DNA from: Anoxybacillus thermarum
GTDB lineage: Bacteria; Bacillota; Bacilli; Bacillales; Anoxybacillaceae
Length of the DNA: 64,000 nucleotides
Assembly (NCBI RefSeq): GCF_000836725.1
Contig: NZ_JXTH01000001.1
Span: 35,259 to 99,258, forward strand
Direction of reading: 5' to 3'
Part shown: in pieces, positions 33,403-43,949 of the stretch
Position numbering within the stretch: position 1 is the first letter of the stretch
Layout of the letters: the number at the start of each line of letters is the position of its first letter
Program-made: the position numbers and the translations under genes
The notes under the pieces: generated by a model
What the model was told of the DNA's origin: nothing
Seen by the model: the letters and a program-made list of their open reading frames with translations, nothing else
Database searches by the model: none

Positions 33403-35813
33403 CGGTTGCTTCTGTCATCGTTGATATTCCTACGAGTCAAACGGATCGCCCATTTGATTACGCGATCCCACCTGAACTTGTCGGTGTTGTACAACCAGGC
33501 ATGCGCGTTGTCGTCCCATTTGGCACACGTTTTTTACAAGGATTTGTTATTGAACTGAAAGAAACGACGGATATGCCGCTCGAACAATTAAAGCCCATTC
33601 ATTCTCTTTTTGACGTTGTTCCTGTATTTAATGAAGAATTGTTGCGACTTGGAAAATGGCTAGCTGAAACGACGCTTTGTTTCACGGTATCGGCGTTTCA
33701 AGCGATGTTACCTGCCGCAATGAAAGCGAAATATGAAAAAGATATTCGGCTCATCGAGCAACATATGCCGTTCATACACGAAAAAGTACGCGCGTTGTTT
33801 CGCGACCGTCTTGTCATTCCGTGGGGGGAAGTGGCACAAACGCCATACGTTCCGCTGTTGCAAAAAGAAATCGCAAGAGGCCATATAGAAGTCGTTTACC
33901 GAGTTGAAGAAAAAGGAAAAATAAAAACAGAAAAGTGGGTCGAACTGTGCGCGAGCGATGACGATGTCACACATGCGCTTGCATCTCTCTCGCATCGCGC
34001 CATAAAACAAAAACAAGTGCTTGAGCGTTTGCTTACAGCCCGCTCTTTCCCTTTAAAACAGTTGCTTAGCGAAACAAATAGTACATTTTCTACTGTTCAA
34101 GCGCTCATGAAAAAACAGCTCGTCACTGTGACAGAAAAAGAAATATATCGCGATCCGTATGCCAACCGCTCGTTTACAAAAACAAAACCCCTCGCCTTAA
34201 CAGACGAACAACGCCAAGCGTTACAGGCGATCGGACAAACGATTGACGAAGATGTGCATGACGTTTTTTTAATGTACGGCGTCACAGGAAGCGGAAAAAC
34301 AGAAGTGTATATGCAAGCGATTGATCTCGTCTTAAAGAAGGGAAAAGAAGCGATTGTGCTCGTGCCTGAAATTTCGCTGACTCCTCAAATGGTGAAGCGG
34401 TTTAAAGAACGATTCGGTTCGAAAGTGGCCGTTCTTCATAGCGGCTTATCGCTCGGAGAAAAGTATGATGAGTGGCGAAAAATTCAACGAAAAGAAGTAC
34501 AGCTCGTTGTTGGAGCTCGTTCTGCCATTTTTGCACCGTTTGAAAACATCGGCATCATCATTATTGATGAAGAACATGAAACGAGCTACAAACAAGAAGA
34601 ATCGCCCCGCTATCATGCGCGCGATGTGGCGATTTTCCGAGGTCGTTACCATCGTTGTCCTGTTGTGTTTGGCAGCGCTACGCCATCGCTCGAATCGTTT
34701 GCGCGCGCTCAAAAAGGGGTATATAAACAAGTCACGTTAACGAAGCGAATGAACGATCATGCGATGCCACCTGTAGACATTGTTGATATGCGCGAAGAAC
34801 TGCGCGCAGGAAACCGCTCGATGTTTTCCCGCCTTTTATTTGAAAAATTAACGGAGCGTTTACAAAAAGGTGAACAATCTGTTTTATTTTTAAATCGTCG
34901 TGGTTATTCTTCTTTCGTCATGTGTCGCGATTGCGGTCACGTCATTCAATGTCCACATTGCGATATTTCGCTCACGTATCATCGCGTCCAACAACAATTG
35001 AAATGTCACTATTGTGGGTATGAACAGCGAATGTCGTCGCATTGTCCTGCTTGTCAAAGCGAACATATTCGCTTTTTCGGAACGGGAACGCAAAAAGTAG
35101 AAGAAGAATTAACGAAGCTGCTTCCAGAAGCGCGCGTCATTCGGATGGACGTCGATACAACGAGCCGAAAAGGAGCACATGAACGACTGCTTCGGGAATT
35201 TGGAGAGGGAAAGGCTGACATTTTACTCGGCACGCAAATGATCGCTAAAGGGCTCGATTTTCCAAACGTCACGTTAGTTGGCGTATTAGCAGCAGACACG
35301 ATGCTTCACGTCCCTGATTTTCGCGCGGCAGAAAAAACGTTTCAGCTGTTGACGCAAGTAAGCGGTCGAGCGGGGCGGCATCATTTGCCGGGTGAAGTCG
35401 TCATTCAAACGTATACACCTGAACATTACAGCATTCAATTCGCAAGCAAACATCATTATGAGGCGTTTTATGAACGTGAAATGATGAACCGAAAAAAACA
35501 CGGGTATCCACCGTTTTACTATTTAACGCTCATTACGGTGTCGCATGTCGATGCGCTGAAAGGAATAAGCATCGCTGAAAAAATTGCTGCACATGTGAAA
35601 AAACATTTGTCAGCTGAATCGGTTGTACTTGGGCCTGTTGCTTCTCCGATTGCGCGCATGAACGATAGATATCGTTACCAATGCATGATAAAATACAAGC
35701 GGGAAGCGAACTTAACGACAGCGCTCCGCACTATTATGGAACATTATCAGCGCGAGATGACGCGCGGTGATGTGACGATTACGATTGATTTAAATCCATA
35801 TATGATGATGTAA
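33399..35813 (+). CDS. priA: Primosomal protein N' (replication restart helicase PriA)
   Basis: An 804-aa 3'-to-5' SF2 helicase that reloads the replisome at stalled forks. A DNA-binding N-terminal domain (FDYAIPPELVGVVQPGMRVVVPFG) is followed by Walker A GVTGSGKTEVYMQA, the DEEH Walker B (IIIDEEHETSYKQ), two zinc sites with paired cysteines in CRDCGHVIQCPHC and CHYCGYEQ ... CPACQ, and the C-terminal helicase lobe (LLGTQMIAKGLDFPNVTLVG). It overlaps coaBC by 4 nt. Length matches B. subtilis PriA. Confidence 0.98.
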   Translation: MTVASVIVDIPTSQTDRPFDYAIPPELVGVVQPGMRVVVPFGTRFLQGFVIELKETTDMPLEQLKPIHSLFDVVPVFNEELLRLGKWLAETTLCFTVSAFQAMLPAAMKAKYEKDIRLIEQHMPFIHEKVRALFRDRLVIPWGEVAQTPYVPLLQKEIARGHIEVVYRVEEKGKIKTEKWVELCASDDDVTHALASLSHRAIKQKQVLERLLTARSFPLKQLLSETNSTFSTVQALMKKQLVTVTEKEIYRDPYANRSFTKTKPLALTDEQRQALQAIGQTIDEDVHDVFLMYGVTGSGKTEVYMQAIDLVLKKGKEAIVLVPEISLTPQMVKRFKERFGSKVAVLHSGLSLGEKYDEWRKIQRKEVQLVVGARSAIFAPFENIGIIIIDEEHETSYKQEESPRYHARDVAIFRGRYHRCPVVFGSATPSLESFARAQKGVYKQVTLTKRMNDHAMPPVDIVDMREELRAGNRSMFSRLLFEKLTERLQKGEQSVLFLNRRGYSSFVMCRDCGHVIQCPHCDISLTYHRVQQQLKCHYCGYEQRMSSHCPACQSEHIRFFGTGTQKVEEELTKLLPEARVIRMDVDTTSRKGAHERLLREFGEGKADILLGTQMIAKGLDFPNVTLVGVLAADTMLHVPDFRAAEKTFQLLTQVSGRAGRHHLPGEVVIQTYTPEHYSIQFASKHHYEAFYEREMMNRKKHGYPPFYYLTLITVSHVDALKGISIAEKIAAHVKKHLSAESVVLGPVASPIARMNDRYRYQCMIKYKREANLTTALRTIMEHYQREMTRGDVTITIDLNPYMMM

Positions 35814-35830
35814 ATAAGGGAGGAACCGTT

Positions 35831-36304
35831 TTGGCTATTTTACCGATTGTAACATATCCTGCCCCGATTTTAGAAACCGTTTGCCAGCCGGTCACCGTTT
35901 TTGACCGCAAGCTAACAAAAATATTAAACGACATGTACGATACGATGATTGCGGCTGATGGGGTCGGACTAGCCGCCCCACAAGTCGGCATTGACCAACA
36001 AATTGCGATTGTTGATATTGGCGACCGTCATGGGCGCATCGAGTTAGTGAATCCCGTCATCGTTTCCCAAATCGGTGAACAAACTGGACCAGAAGGATGC
36101 TTAAGTTTTCCGGGGTTATTTGGGGAAGTGAAACGTTCTCAATATGTGAAAGTACGCGCGCAAAATCGTCGCGGTCGCCCGTTTGAAATCGAAGCGACAG
36201 GCTTTTTAGCTCGCGCGTTACAACATGAAATCGACCATTTACACGGCATATTATTTACGTCAAAAGTGATTCGTTATTATGAAGAAGGGGAGTTCGAACA
36301 ATGA
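35831..36304 (+). CDS. def: Peptide deformylase
   Basis: Metalloenzyme that removes formyl from nascent N-termini; 157 aa. All three motifs are intact: [18 protein letters not shown] (cysteine metal ligand) and HEIDHLHG (two histidine ligands plus catalytic glutamate). The start is TTG, 7 nt after AGGGAGG; no ATG is suitably placed. It is coupled to fmt, which makes the substrate group, by an ATGA-type 4-nt overlap. Confidence 0.96.
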   Translation: MAILPIVTYPAPILETVCQPVTVFDRKLTKILNDMYDTMIAADGVGLAAPQVGIDQQIAIVDIGDRHGRIELVNPVIVSQIGEQTGPEGCLSFPGLFGEVKRSQYVKVRAQNRRGRPFEIEATGFLARALQHEIDHLHGILFTSKVIRYYEEGEFEQ

Positions 36305-37245
36305 ACATTGTATTTATGGGAACACCTGACTTTGCTGTTCCGATTTTAGAACAGTTGATCAAAGACGGATACAACGTCGTCAGCGTCGTGACACAACCGG
36401 ACAAACCGAAAGGACGGAAACAGCAATTAACCCCACCGCCAGTCAAAGTGACTGCACAATCATACAACATCCCAGTATTGCAGCCGACAAAAATTCGTGA
36501 AAAAGATCAATATGAACAAGTGATCGCCTTGCAACCTGATTTGATTGTGACAGCTGCGTTTGGACAAATTTTACCGAAGCCGCTTCTTGAAGCGCCAAAG
36601 CATGGGTGCATTAACGTGCACGCCTCGCTTTTGCCAGAGTTGCGCGGAGGGGCTCCTATTCATTACGCCATTTTGCAAGGAAAAGAAAAAACAGGCATTA
36701 CAATTATGTACATGGTTGAAAAACTAGATGCAGGCGACATATTAACGCAAGTGGAAGTGCCGATTGATGAACGTGATACAGTCGGGACGTTGCACGACAA
36801 ACTTAGCGAGGCGGGGGCGAAACTACTTTCTGAAACGCTTCCGAAACTGCTTCGTGGCGACATTACACCGATAAAGCAAGATGATGAACAAGCAACGTTT
36901 GCATACAACATTAAACCAGAACAAGAACGAATCGATTGGACAAAAACGGGTGAAGACATTTATAACCATATTCGCGGCATGAATCCGTGGCCTGTCGCTT
37001 ACACGACGTATGGCGATGAACGTTGGAAAATTTGGTGGGGAGAAAAAGTACGAGCTTCTTCACAAGCGAAGCCAGGCACCATTGTCACCGTTGAACGCGA
37101 CGGCATTGTCGTTGCAACGGGCAACGAAACAGCGATCAAAATTACTGAATTGCAACCAGCAGGAAAGCGGAAAATGAGCGCTACTGACTTTTTACGCGGT
37201 GCAACGATTGAAATCGGGACAGTATTAGGAGGAAAGAATGAGTAA
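36301..37245 (+). CDS. fmt: Methionyl-tRNA formyltransferase
   Basis: Formylates initiator Met-tRNA with 10-formyl-THF; 314 aa. The N-terminal Rossmann-like domain has [14 protein letters not shown] and the catalytic block [22 protein letters not shown] (N-H and later D). The C-terminal OB-like domain ([17 protein letters not shown]...) binds tRNA. It lies between def and rsmB, the usual order, and overlaps both neighbours. Confidence 0.98.
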   Translation: MNIVFMGTPDFAVPILEQLIKDGYNVVSVVTQPDKPKGRKQQLTPPPVKVTAQSYNIPVLQPTKIREKDQYEQVIALQPDLIVTAAFGQILPKPLLEAPKHGCINVHASLLPELRGGAPIHYAILQGKEKTGITIMYMVEKLDAGDILTQVEVPIDERDTVGTLHDKLSEAGAKLLSETLPKLLRGDITPIKQDDEQATFAYNIKPEQERIDWTKTGEDIYNHIRGMNPWPVAYTTYGDERWKIWWGEKVRASSQAKPGTIVTVERDGIVVATGNETAIKITELQPAGKRKMSATDFLRGATIEIGTVLGGKNE

Positions 37246-38584
37246 AAAAAACGTCCGAAACTTAGCGTTAGATGTGCTAATAGATATCGAAAAAAAACGA
37301 GCATATAGCAATTTATCATTACATCATGTGATCGAAACGAACGAATTATCCGCTCAAGACGTTGCGCTTTTAACAGAGATCGTGTACGGCACGATCCAAC
37401 GGCGCGATACGCTTGATTACTATTTAGAGCCGTTTGTGAAAGGAAAAATTGAGCTGTGGGTGCGCCTGTTGCTCCGAATGTCGCTTTATCAAATGGTATT
37501 TTTAGACCGGATTCCTGATCGCGCGGTGTTATTTGAAGCGGTAGAAATAGCAAAACGTCGCGGTCATCGCGGCATCGCCTCGCTCGTAAACGGGGTATTG
37601 CGTTCCATTCAGCGCCAAGGGTTGCGCTCATTTGATGAAATAAAAGACGACATTGAACGTCTAGCCGTTGCGACAAGCCACCCGCTTTGGCTCGTGCGCC
37701 GATGGGTGGCGCAGTTTGGCGTAGAAGAAACAAAACGAATGTGCGAAGCAAACAACTTGCCGCCAGAACAAACGGCGCGGGTAAACGCGATGCGTGTAAC
37801 GGTTGACGAAGCGATCGCACGCTTAAAAGAAGAAGGGATTGAAGCCGTTCCTTCTTCCGTCGTGCCGGTTGGGGTAAAAATGGTCAAGGGAAATGCAGCG
37901 AAAACGAGCGTGTTTCAAGAAGGGCTTCTTACGATTCAAGACGAAAGCTCGATGCTTGTTGCTTACGCTCTTTCTCCAACCGAAACAGACGTCGTGTTAG
38001 ACTGTTGCGCGGCACCGGGCGGAAAGACGACGCATATGGCTGAACGAATGAACAACAAAGGTCGTGTCGTTGCGTTAGATATTCACGATCATAAAGTAAA
38101 GCTGATTGAGCAGCAGGCAAAACGTCTAGGCTTGTCGAATATTGAAGCGAAACAACTCGATAGCCGTCAAGCACATACGCAATTTGCTGCTGAAACGTTT
38201 GATCGCATATTAGTTGATGCTCCGTGCTCAGGACTTGGCGTCATTCGGCGGAAGCCGGAAATTAAATATGCGAAAAACGAAAAGGATATCGCACAACTTG
38301 CCGATATTCAATTAAATATTTTACGGACGGTCGCCCCGCTTGTAAAACGTGGTGGAACGCTCGTATATAGCACATGTACGGTCGATCGGGAAGAAAACGA
38401 ACAAGTCATCGCTGCATTTTTAGACGAACATCCACAATATGAGCTTGATGAAACGCTTGCTTCGCGCTTGCCATCATCGGTTGCGCCATACGTGCGTCAC
38501 GGCATGTTGCAACTGCTTCCACATCACGTATATAGCGACGGATTTTTTATCGCAACATTGAAAAAGAAAGGTGAAATGATATGA
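37238..38584 (+). CDS. rsmB: 16S rRNA (cytosine-967-C5) methyltransferase RsmB
   Basis: SAM-dependent methyltransferase of the NOL1/NOP2/Sun family; 448 aa. An N-terminal NusB-like RNA-binding domain (about 1-140) precedes the catalytic domain with the SAM loop [19 protein letters not shown], the motif IV cysteine in [15 protein letters not shown], and the motif VI catalytic cysteine in [15 protein letters not shown] follows AGGAGG and overlaps fmt by 8 nt. Confidence 0.97.
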   Translation: MSKKNVRNLALDVLIDIEKKRAYSNLSLHHVIETNELSAQDVALLTEIVYGTIQRRDTLDYYLEPFVKGKIELWVRLLLRMSLYQMVFLDRIPDRAVLFEAVEIAKRRGHRGIASLVNGVLRSIQRQGLRSFDEIKDDIERLAVATSHPLWLVRRWVAQFGVEETKRMCEANNLPPEQTARVNAMRVTVDEAIARLKEEGIEAVPSSVVPVGVKMVKGNAAKTSVFQEGLLTIQDESSMLVAYALSPTETDVVLDCCAAPGGKTTHMAERMNNKGRVVALDIHDHKVKLIEQQAKRLGLSNIEAKQLDSRQAHTQFAAETFDRILVDAPCSGLGVIRRKPEIKYAKNEKDIAQLADIQLNILRTVAPLVKRGGTLVYSTCTVDREENEQVIAAFLDEHPQYELDETLASRLPSSVAPYVRHGMLQLLPHHVYSDGFFIATLKKKGEMI

Positions 38585-39630
38585 AACCATCCATTTACTC
38601 GCTGCGTTTAGAAGACTTGCAAAGTTGGGTGGAACAGCAAGGGGAAAAGCCGTTTCGCGCCACACAAATTTTTGAATGGTTATATAAAAAACGAGTGACG
38701 TCTTTTGAAGAGATGACAAATATTCCAAAAGCGTTGCGCGAACAGTTAGATGAACATTTCGTCATCACAACATTAAAAACGCTCGTACAACAAACGTCAA
38801 AAGACGGAACGATGAAGTTTTTATTTGAGCTTCATGACGGCTATTCGATTGAAACGGTGCTTATGCGCCATGACTACGGTAATTCGATTTGTGTGACGAC
38901 ACAAGTCGGCTGCCGAATCGGCTGTACGTTTTGTGCTTCGACGTTAGGCGGTTTAAAGCGCAACTTACAAGCAGGTGAAATTGTTGCCCAAGTCGTCAAA
39001 GTACAAAAAGCGCTCGATGAAACGAGCGAACGGGTGAGCAGCATCGTCGTTATGGGAATTGGGGAACCGTTTGATAACTATGATGAGCTCATCAAGTTTT
39101 TAAAAATCGTGAACCATCCGAAAGGGTTGCATATTGGCGCGCGTCACATCACCGTATCAACGAGCGGCATCATCCCAAAAATTTATCAATTTGCCGATGA
39201 AAATATGCAAATTAACTTTGCCATTTCGCTTCATGCACCAAATACGGAATTGCGCTCGAAGTTAATGCCGATTAACCGCGCTTATAAATTGCCAGAGCTG
39301 ATGGAAGCGGTTCGCTATTACATTGAAAAAACAGGGCGGCGCGTGACATTTGAATACGGTTTATTTGGCGGTGTGAACGATCAAATTGAACATGCCGAAG
39401 AGCTTGCTGAGCTGATTAAAGGATTAAAATGTCATGTCAATTTAATCCCGGTCAACTATGTGCCTGAACGCAACTACGTGCGCACGCCGCGCGAGCAAAT
39501 TTTTGCGTTTGAGAAAACGTTGAAAAAACACGGCATTAACGTAACGATTCGCCGTGAACAAGGGCACGATATTGACGCAGCATGCGGTCAGCTACGTGCG
39601 AAGGAGCGGAAAGAAGAAACGAAAGCGTAA
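38581..39630 (+). CDS. rlmN: Dual-specificity 23S rRNA / tRNA (adenine C2) methyltransferase RlmN
   Basis: Radical-SAM enzyme that methylates A2503 of 23S rRNA and A37 of tRNA; 349 aa. The radical-SAM cluster motif CxxxCxxC is seen as CRIGCTFC (near residue 117-124); [12 protein letters not shown] and the second catalytic cysteine near the C-terminus (DAACGQL) are present. It overlaps rsmB by 4 nt (ATGA), so two rRNA methyltransferases are coupled. Confidence 0.97.
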   Translation: MKPSIYSLRLEDLQSWVEQQGEKPFRATQIFEWLYKKRVTSFEEMTNIPKALREQLDEHFVITTLKTLVQQTSKDGTMKFLFELHDGYSIETVLMRHDYGNSICVTTQVGCRIGCTFCASTLGGLKRNLQAGEIVAQVVKVQKALDETSERVSSIVVMGIGEPFDNYDELIKFLKIVNHPKGLHIGARHITVSTSGIIPKIYQFADENMQINFAISLHAPNTELRSKLMPINRAYKLPELMEAVRYYIEKTGRRVTFEYGLFGGVNDQIEHAEELAELIKGLKCHVNLIPVNYVPERNYVRTPREQIFAFEKTLKKHGINVTIRREQGHDIDAACGQLRAKERKEETKA

Positions 39631-39671
39631 CGATGTGGAAACACAGATCGAAGTAAGGAAGGGATACGTAT

Positions 39672-40421
39672 ATGAAGGCGGTATTTCAAACGGATGTCGG
39701 GAAAATAAGGTCACATAACGAAGATAACGGTGGCGTTTTTATGAATCAAACAGGCGATTATTTAGCCGTTGTTGCTGATGGAATGGGCGGTCATCTTGCA
39801 GGTGATGTGGCAAGTGAAATGACGATGACGCAGCTAAAACAGTTTTGGGAAGAGACGGAAGAAGTGACGTCCCCACAGCAAGCGGAGACGTGGTTAAAAG
39901 AACATATTATGAAAGTGAACGAATCGCTTTTTCGACACTCTCAAACGAACGATCACTGTCAAGGGATGGGTACGACGATCGTTGCCGCCATTTGTACAAA
40001 ACAGTTTGCGACGATCGGCCACATCGGTGATAGCCGTTGTTATTTACTAAACGCAAACGGATTTCAACAAATGACAGAAGACCATTCCCTTGTCAATGAA
40101 TTAGTGAAAAGCGGACAACTATCAAAAGAAGATGCGGAATATCATCCGCGTAAACATGTGCTATTGCGGGCGCTCGGAACAGAGCAAATAATTGAACTCG
40201 ATATAAAAACGGTCACTGTCGATGAAGGAGATATGTTACTGCTTTGCTCTGACGGCCTTTCGAATAAAGTGCCTGAACAGACGATGGTAGACGTATTAAC
40301 GTCGGATCGTTCGCTTGAAGAAAAAGCGCAAGCGTTAATTGATGTGGCAAACGAGCACGGTGGGGAAGATAACATTACGTTAGCGATCGTACAATTTTTA
40401 GATGTGAGTGAAAGTAGGTGA
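39672..40421 (+). CDS. prpC: PP2C-family serine/threonine phosphatase PrpC (Stp)
   Basis: Metal-dependent phosphatase that reverses PrkC signalling; 249 aa. PP2C metal motifs are intact: QTDVGKIRSHNEDN, VVADGMGGHLAGDVAS, GHIGDSRCYLL, LLCSDGLSNKV and the final GGEDNITL. GGAAGGG lies upstream of the ATG. It is followed by prkC after 6 nt, the standard kinase/phosphatase pair. Confidence 0.97.
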   Translation: MKAVFQTDVGKIRSHNEDNGGVFMNQTGDYLAVVADGMGGHLAGDVASEMTMTQLKQFWEETEEVTSPQQAETWLKEHIMKVNESLFRHSQTNDHCQGMGTTIVAAICTKQFATIGHIGDSRCYLLNANGFQQMTEDHSLVNELVKSGQLSKEDAEYHPRKHVLLRALGTEQIIELDIKTVTVDEGDMLLLCSDGLSNKVPEQTMVDVLTSDRSLEEKAQALIDVANEHGGEDNITLAIVQFLDVSESR

Positions 40422-40427
40422 TCGCTC

Positions 40428-42356
40428 GTGCTCATCGGTAAACGATTAAACGGTCGCTATAAAATATTACAACTCATTGGCGGCGGCGGAATGGCGAACG
40501 TTTATTTGGCAAGGGATATGATTTTAGAACGCGACGTTGCCGTAAAAGTGTTGCGTTTAGATTTTGTAAACGATGAATTATTTATTAAACGGTTTCGACG
40601 TGAAGCACAAGCCGCGACAAGTTTAAACCATGAAAATATTGTCACGATTTACGATGTTGGAGAGGACGACGGCATTTACTACATGGTCATGGAATATGTG
40701 CGTGGCTGCACGTTAAAACAATACATTCAACAACGTGCTCCGCTTCCTGTTCAAGAAGCGTTGCGCATGATGGATGAATTAACAGGGGCGATTGCTCACG
40801 CTCATCAAAACGGAGTCATTCATCGCGACATTAAGCCACAAAACATTTTAGTCGCAGAAGACGGAACAATTAAAATTACCGATTTCGGTATAGCTGTCGC
40901 GTTAAGCTCGACAACGATTACGCAAACGAATTCTGTTTTAGGATCTGTTCATTATTTATCGCCTGAACAAGCAAAAGGCGGAATGGCGACAGAAAAATCG
41001 GATATTTATTCGCTCGGCATCGTCATGTTTGAGTTGTTAACGGGACAATTGCCGTTCTCTGGTGAATCTGCCGTAGCGATTGTGTTAAAACATTTGCAAA
41101 CGGATACGCCGTCTGTGCGACGATGGAACCCGAACATTCCCCAAAGCGTAGAAAATATTGTGTTAAAAGCGACAGCGAAAAATCCGTTGCATCGTTACAA
41201 TAGCGCATTAGATATGCAAAAACATATTCGCACCGCTCTTTTGCCTGAGCGCATAAACGAACAAAAATTTACGTTGCCGACCGAAGATGACGACGAAGAA
41301 ACGAAAATTATCCCAATTGTGAAGCCGACCGCTTCTGCACCGTCAGCAAAGAAAGAGGACGTGCCTCCTCCAAAAGAAAAGCGTTCAAAAAAATGGCTCA
41401 TTTTATGGGCGGCATTTCTTTTCTTGCTCGTCGGCGCTGGAGTGAGTGCGGTGACGTGGATTCCTGATTTATTTTTCCCGAAAGATGTGACGGTGCCTGA
41501 TGTGACGAACAAAAGTTATACAGATGCGGTGACGGAATTAACGTCGTTAGGCTTAAAAATCAAAAAGACGGTCGAAGAAGAACATAATGACATCGCAGAA
41601 GGATTTGTCATTCGTACGAATCCGCAAGTTGGAAAAGTCGTCAAAGTGGGTACGGCGGTGACGATTTATAAAAGTATAGGGAAGAAAAAAGTGGAGTTTC
41701 AAAATTATGTTGGCGAGCCAATTGATGACGTTGAGCGACAATTGCGATCGGACAACTATTTGCTCATCGACAAAAAAGAAGTGTATAGCGACGAACCAGC
41801 AGGTACGATTATCGAACAATTCCCGCTTCCAGGCGAAAAAGTTGTGCCGGAAGAAACAGAAGTGCGTTTGACCGTCAGCCTTGGACCAGAAAAAATTGTT
41901 TTAAAAGATTTAACAGGATACACGGAAAAAAGTGTGCGCGATTATGCTGCAGACCAACAACTGTACGTCATCGTCAAACAGCAATATTCAGATACGGTCG
42001 AAAAAGGGCTCGTCATTTCTCAAACGCCACAAGCGAACGCAAAATTAGAAAAAGGAGCAACTGTGACGGTCTTCATTTCTCTTGGAAAAGAACCGGTATT
42101 AACAAAGAAAGTCATTCAAGAAATTAGCATTCCGTACGAACCGCCTGTTGATGTAAACGAACCAGTCATGGCAGAATTATATATAGAAGACGAAAACTAT
42201 TCGTTTGCCCAACCGTACAAACGTTATCGTTTAACAAGTGATGTGAAAGAGCGTGTAGAATTTGTCATTCAACAAGGAAAACAAGGGCGTTATCGCGTCG
42301 TCGTCAACGGCACGACGGTGCGTGAGGGCATCGTGCCATATCCAACAACACCTTAA
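40428..42356 (+). CDS. prkC: PASTA-domain serine/threonine kinase PrkC
   Basis: Membrane Ser/Thr kinase that senses muropeptides and lipid II; 642 aa. The cytosolic kinase domain (about 10-270) has the glycine loop IGGGGMANVY, catalytic lysine in VAVKVLRLD, HRDIKPQN and DFGIA. One transmembrane helix lies near 325-350 (LILWAAFLFLLVGAGVSAV). Three extracellular PASTA repeats follow (about 358-425, 428-495, 496-560), then a beta-rich C-terminal extension of about 75 residues of the type seen in B. subtilis PrkC. The start is GTG with AGGTGAT. In B. subtilis it also triggers germination. Confidence 0.97.
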   Translation: MLIGKRLNGRYKILQLIGGGGMANVYLARDMILERDVAVKVLRLDFVNDELFIKRFRREAQAATSLNHENIVTIYDVGEDDGIYYMVMEYVRGCTLKQYIQQRAPLPVQEALRMMDELTGAIAHAHQNGVIHRDIKPQNILVAEDGTIKITDFGIAVALSSTTITQTNSVLGSVHYLSPEQAKGGMATEKSDIYSLGIVMFELLTGQLPFSGESAVAIVLKHLQTDTPSVRRWNPNIPQSVENIVLKATAKNPLHRYNSALDMQKHIRTALLPERINEQKFTLPTEDDDEETKIIPIVKPTASAPSAKKEDVPPPKEKRSKKWLILWAAFLFLLVGAGVSAVTWIPDLFFPKDVTVPDVTNKSYTDAVTELTSLGLKIKKTVEEEHNDIAEGFVIRTNPQVGKVVKVGTAVTIYKSIGKKKVEFQNYVGEPIDDVERQLRSDNYLLIDKKEVYSDEPAGTIIEQFPLPGEKVVPEETEVRLTVSLGPEKIVLKDLTGYTEKSVRDYAADQQLYVIVKQQYSDTVEKGLVISQTPQANAKLEKGATVTVFISLGKEPVLTKKVIQEISIPYEPPVDVNEPVMAELYIEDENYSFAQPYKRYRLTSDVKERVEFVIQQGKQGRYRVVVNGTTVREGIVPYPTTP

Positions 42357-42368
42357 AGGAGGGAAGGC

Positions 42369-43250
42369 ATGGCGGAAGGAAAAATTATTAAAGCGTTAAG
42401 CGGTTTTTATTACGTGTTAAGCGAAGGTCGAGTATATCAATGTCGTGGTCGCGGGGTGTTTCGCAAGCGGAAAGTGACGCCGCTTGTCGGCGACTACGTT
42501 TCCTTTCAAGCGGAAAATGAACGAGAAGGGTATATATTAGACGTATTTGAGCGGAAAAATGAACTTGTTCGCCCGCCAATTGCAAATATCGACCAAGCGA
42601 TTTTAGTGTTTTCAGCGGTAGAGCCAGATTTTAACCCAGCATTGCTCGATCGATTTCTCGTCTTAATTGAAGCAAAGCATATTCGCCCAATTATTGTTGT
42701 GAGCAAAATGGATTTAGTAGACGATGAAACAAAACCACGCATCGAACAATATATTTGCGATTATCGTCAAATCGGATATGATGTGTTAGAAGTGTCGACG
42801 AAAACGCGGGCAGGGGTTGAATCATTACTCCCTTACTTCGAAGGAAACGTATCCGTATTTGCAGGGCAGTCAGGTGTCGGAAAGTCATCTTTATTAAATG
42901 CGTTACGTCCGGACTTACAGTTAAAAACGGGCCATATTTCCCATCATCTTGGACGAGGAAAACATACGACAAGACATGTTGAATTAATTGAAATCGGAGG
43001 CGGTTTCGTCGCAGATACGCCGGGATTTAGTGCGCTAGAATTTGATGAAATCGCACTCGAACAATTGCCACTTTGTTTTCCTGAGTTTGTTGCTAGAAGC
43101 GGCGGTTGTAAATTCCGCGGTTGTACGCATACAGCGGAGCCAAAATGCGCGGTGAAAGAGGCGTTCGCATCCGGAGATATTCCTTGTTACCGTTATGAAC
43201 ATTACGTGAGCTTTGTCGAGGAAATAAAAGAACGAAAGCCGAGGTATTGA
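42369..43250 (+). CDS. rsgA: Ribosome small-subunit GTPase RsgA (YloQ)
   Basis: Circularly permuted GTPase that matures the 30S subunit; 293 aa. An OB-fold comes first (about 1-65), then the permuted G motifs: VSKMDLVDD (G4), GQSGVGKSSLLNAL (G1), DTPGFSAL (G3). The C-terminal zinc knuckle is CKFRGCTHTAEPKCAV. GGAGGG lies 5' of the ATG. rsgA in the prpC-prkC operon is conserved in Firmicutes, and the protein is a reported PrkC phosphorylation target. Confidence 0.97.
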   Translation: MAEGKIIKALSGFYYVLSEGRVYQCRGRGVFRKRKVTPLVGDYVSFQAENEREGYILDVFERKNELVRPPIANIDQAILVFSAVEPDFNPALLDRFLVLIEAKHIRPIIVVSKMDLVDDETKPRIEQYICDYRQIGYDVLEVSTKTRAGVESLLPYFEGNVSVFAGQSGVGKSSLLNALRPDLQLKTGHISHHLGRGKHTTRHVELIEIGGGFVADTPGFSALEFDEIALEQLPLCFPEFVARSGGCKFRGCTHTAEPKCAVKEAFASGDIPCYRYEHYVSFVEEIKERKPRY

Positions 43251-43252
43251 AC

Positions 43253-43909
43253 ATGATTAAAATTGCACCATCGATTTTATCTGCGAATTTTGCCAAACTT
43301 GGCGAAGAAATTGTAGATGTAGAACGGGGAGGAGCGGATTACATTCATATCGATGTGATGGACGGTCATTTCGTTCCGAACATCACCATCGGCCCACTAA
43401 TCGTTGAAGCTATTCGTCCGGTGACGACACTCCCGCTTGACGTTCACTTAATGATTGAACAACCAGATCGTTATATTCCGACGTTTGCGAAAGCGGGGGC
43501 AGATTATTTAACGGTGCATGTCGAAGCTTGCCCGCATTTGCACCGCACGATTCATTTAATAAAAGAACACGGTGTGAAAGTAGGGGTGGCACTGAACCCG
43601 CATACACCGATAGCGATGATTGAACACATCATAGAAGATATCGACTTAGTTTTATTTATGACGGTCAATCCAGGCTTTGGCGGACAATCGTTTATCCCAG
43701 CTGTGCTGCCAAAAATTCGTGCGTTTTCGACACTCGTTCGCGAACGAGGGCTTTCCGTTGAAATTGAAGTAGATGGTGGCATTCACGCTGAGACAGCAAA
43801 GCTTTGTGTACAAGCTGGTGCGAACGTTCTCGTTGCGGGATCAGCCATTTATAATCAAGCCGATCGTGCTCAAGCGATTCGCGCCATTCGTGAGGGTGTG
43901 TCATCTTGA
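43253..43909 (+). CDS. rpe: Ribulose-phosphate 3-epimerase
   Basis: Pentose-phosphate pathway TIM-barrel enzyme interconverting ribulose- and xylulose-5-phosphate; 218 aa. Signature motifs are IHIDVMDGHFVPNITIGP, MTVNPGFGGQSFIP and EVDGGIHAETA, with the metal/acid-base histidines and aspartates in place. The ATG at 43253 is 7 nt after GAGGT; the TTG at 43247 is less likely. The TGA stop lies in the 3' arm of a terminator hairpin. Confidence 0.97.
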   Translation: MIKIAPSILSANFAKLGEEIVDVERGGADYIHIDVMDGHFVPNITIGPLIVEAIRPVTTLPLDVHLMIEQPDRYIPTFAKAGADYLTVHVEACPHLHRTIHLIKEHGVKVGVALNPHTPIAMIEHIIEDIDLVLFMTVNPGFGGQSFIPAVLPKIRAFSTLVRERGLSVEIEVDGGIHAETAKLCVQAGANVLVAGSAIYNQADRAQAIRAIREGVSS

Positions 43910-43930
43910 CACATCCTTCTTTTATACTTT
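43893..43930 (+). terminator. Terminator overlapping the rpe stop codon
   Basis: AGGGTGTGTCA at 43893-43903 pairs over 11 bp (one G-T) with TGACACATCCT at 43907-43917 around TCT, followed by TCTTTTATACTTTT. The TGA at 43907-43909 is the rpe stop. Confidence 0.82.
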
Positions 43931-43949
43931 TATAAAGGGGGGACATCCG

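Noticed and set aside
36999..37820. A 273-aa minus-strand ORF opposite fmt and rsmB
   Set aside because: It spans the junction of two well-identified genes on the other strand; long antisense frames are common here because of codon usage.
43906..43936. TTGACA near the rpe stop as a promoter for thiN
   Set aside because: The hexamer is part of the terminator stem; the possible -10 boxes are at 11 bp (TATACT) or 19 bp (TATAAA), both poorly spaced.
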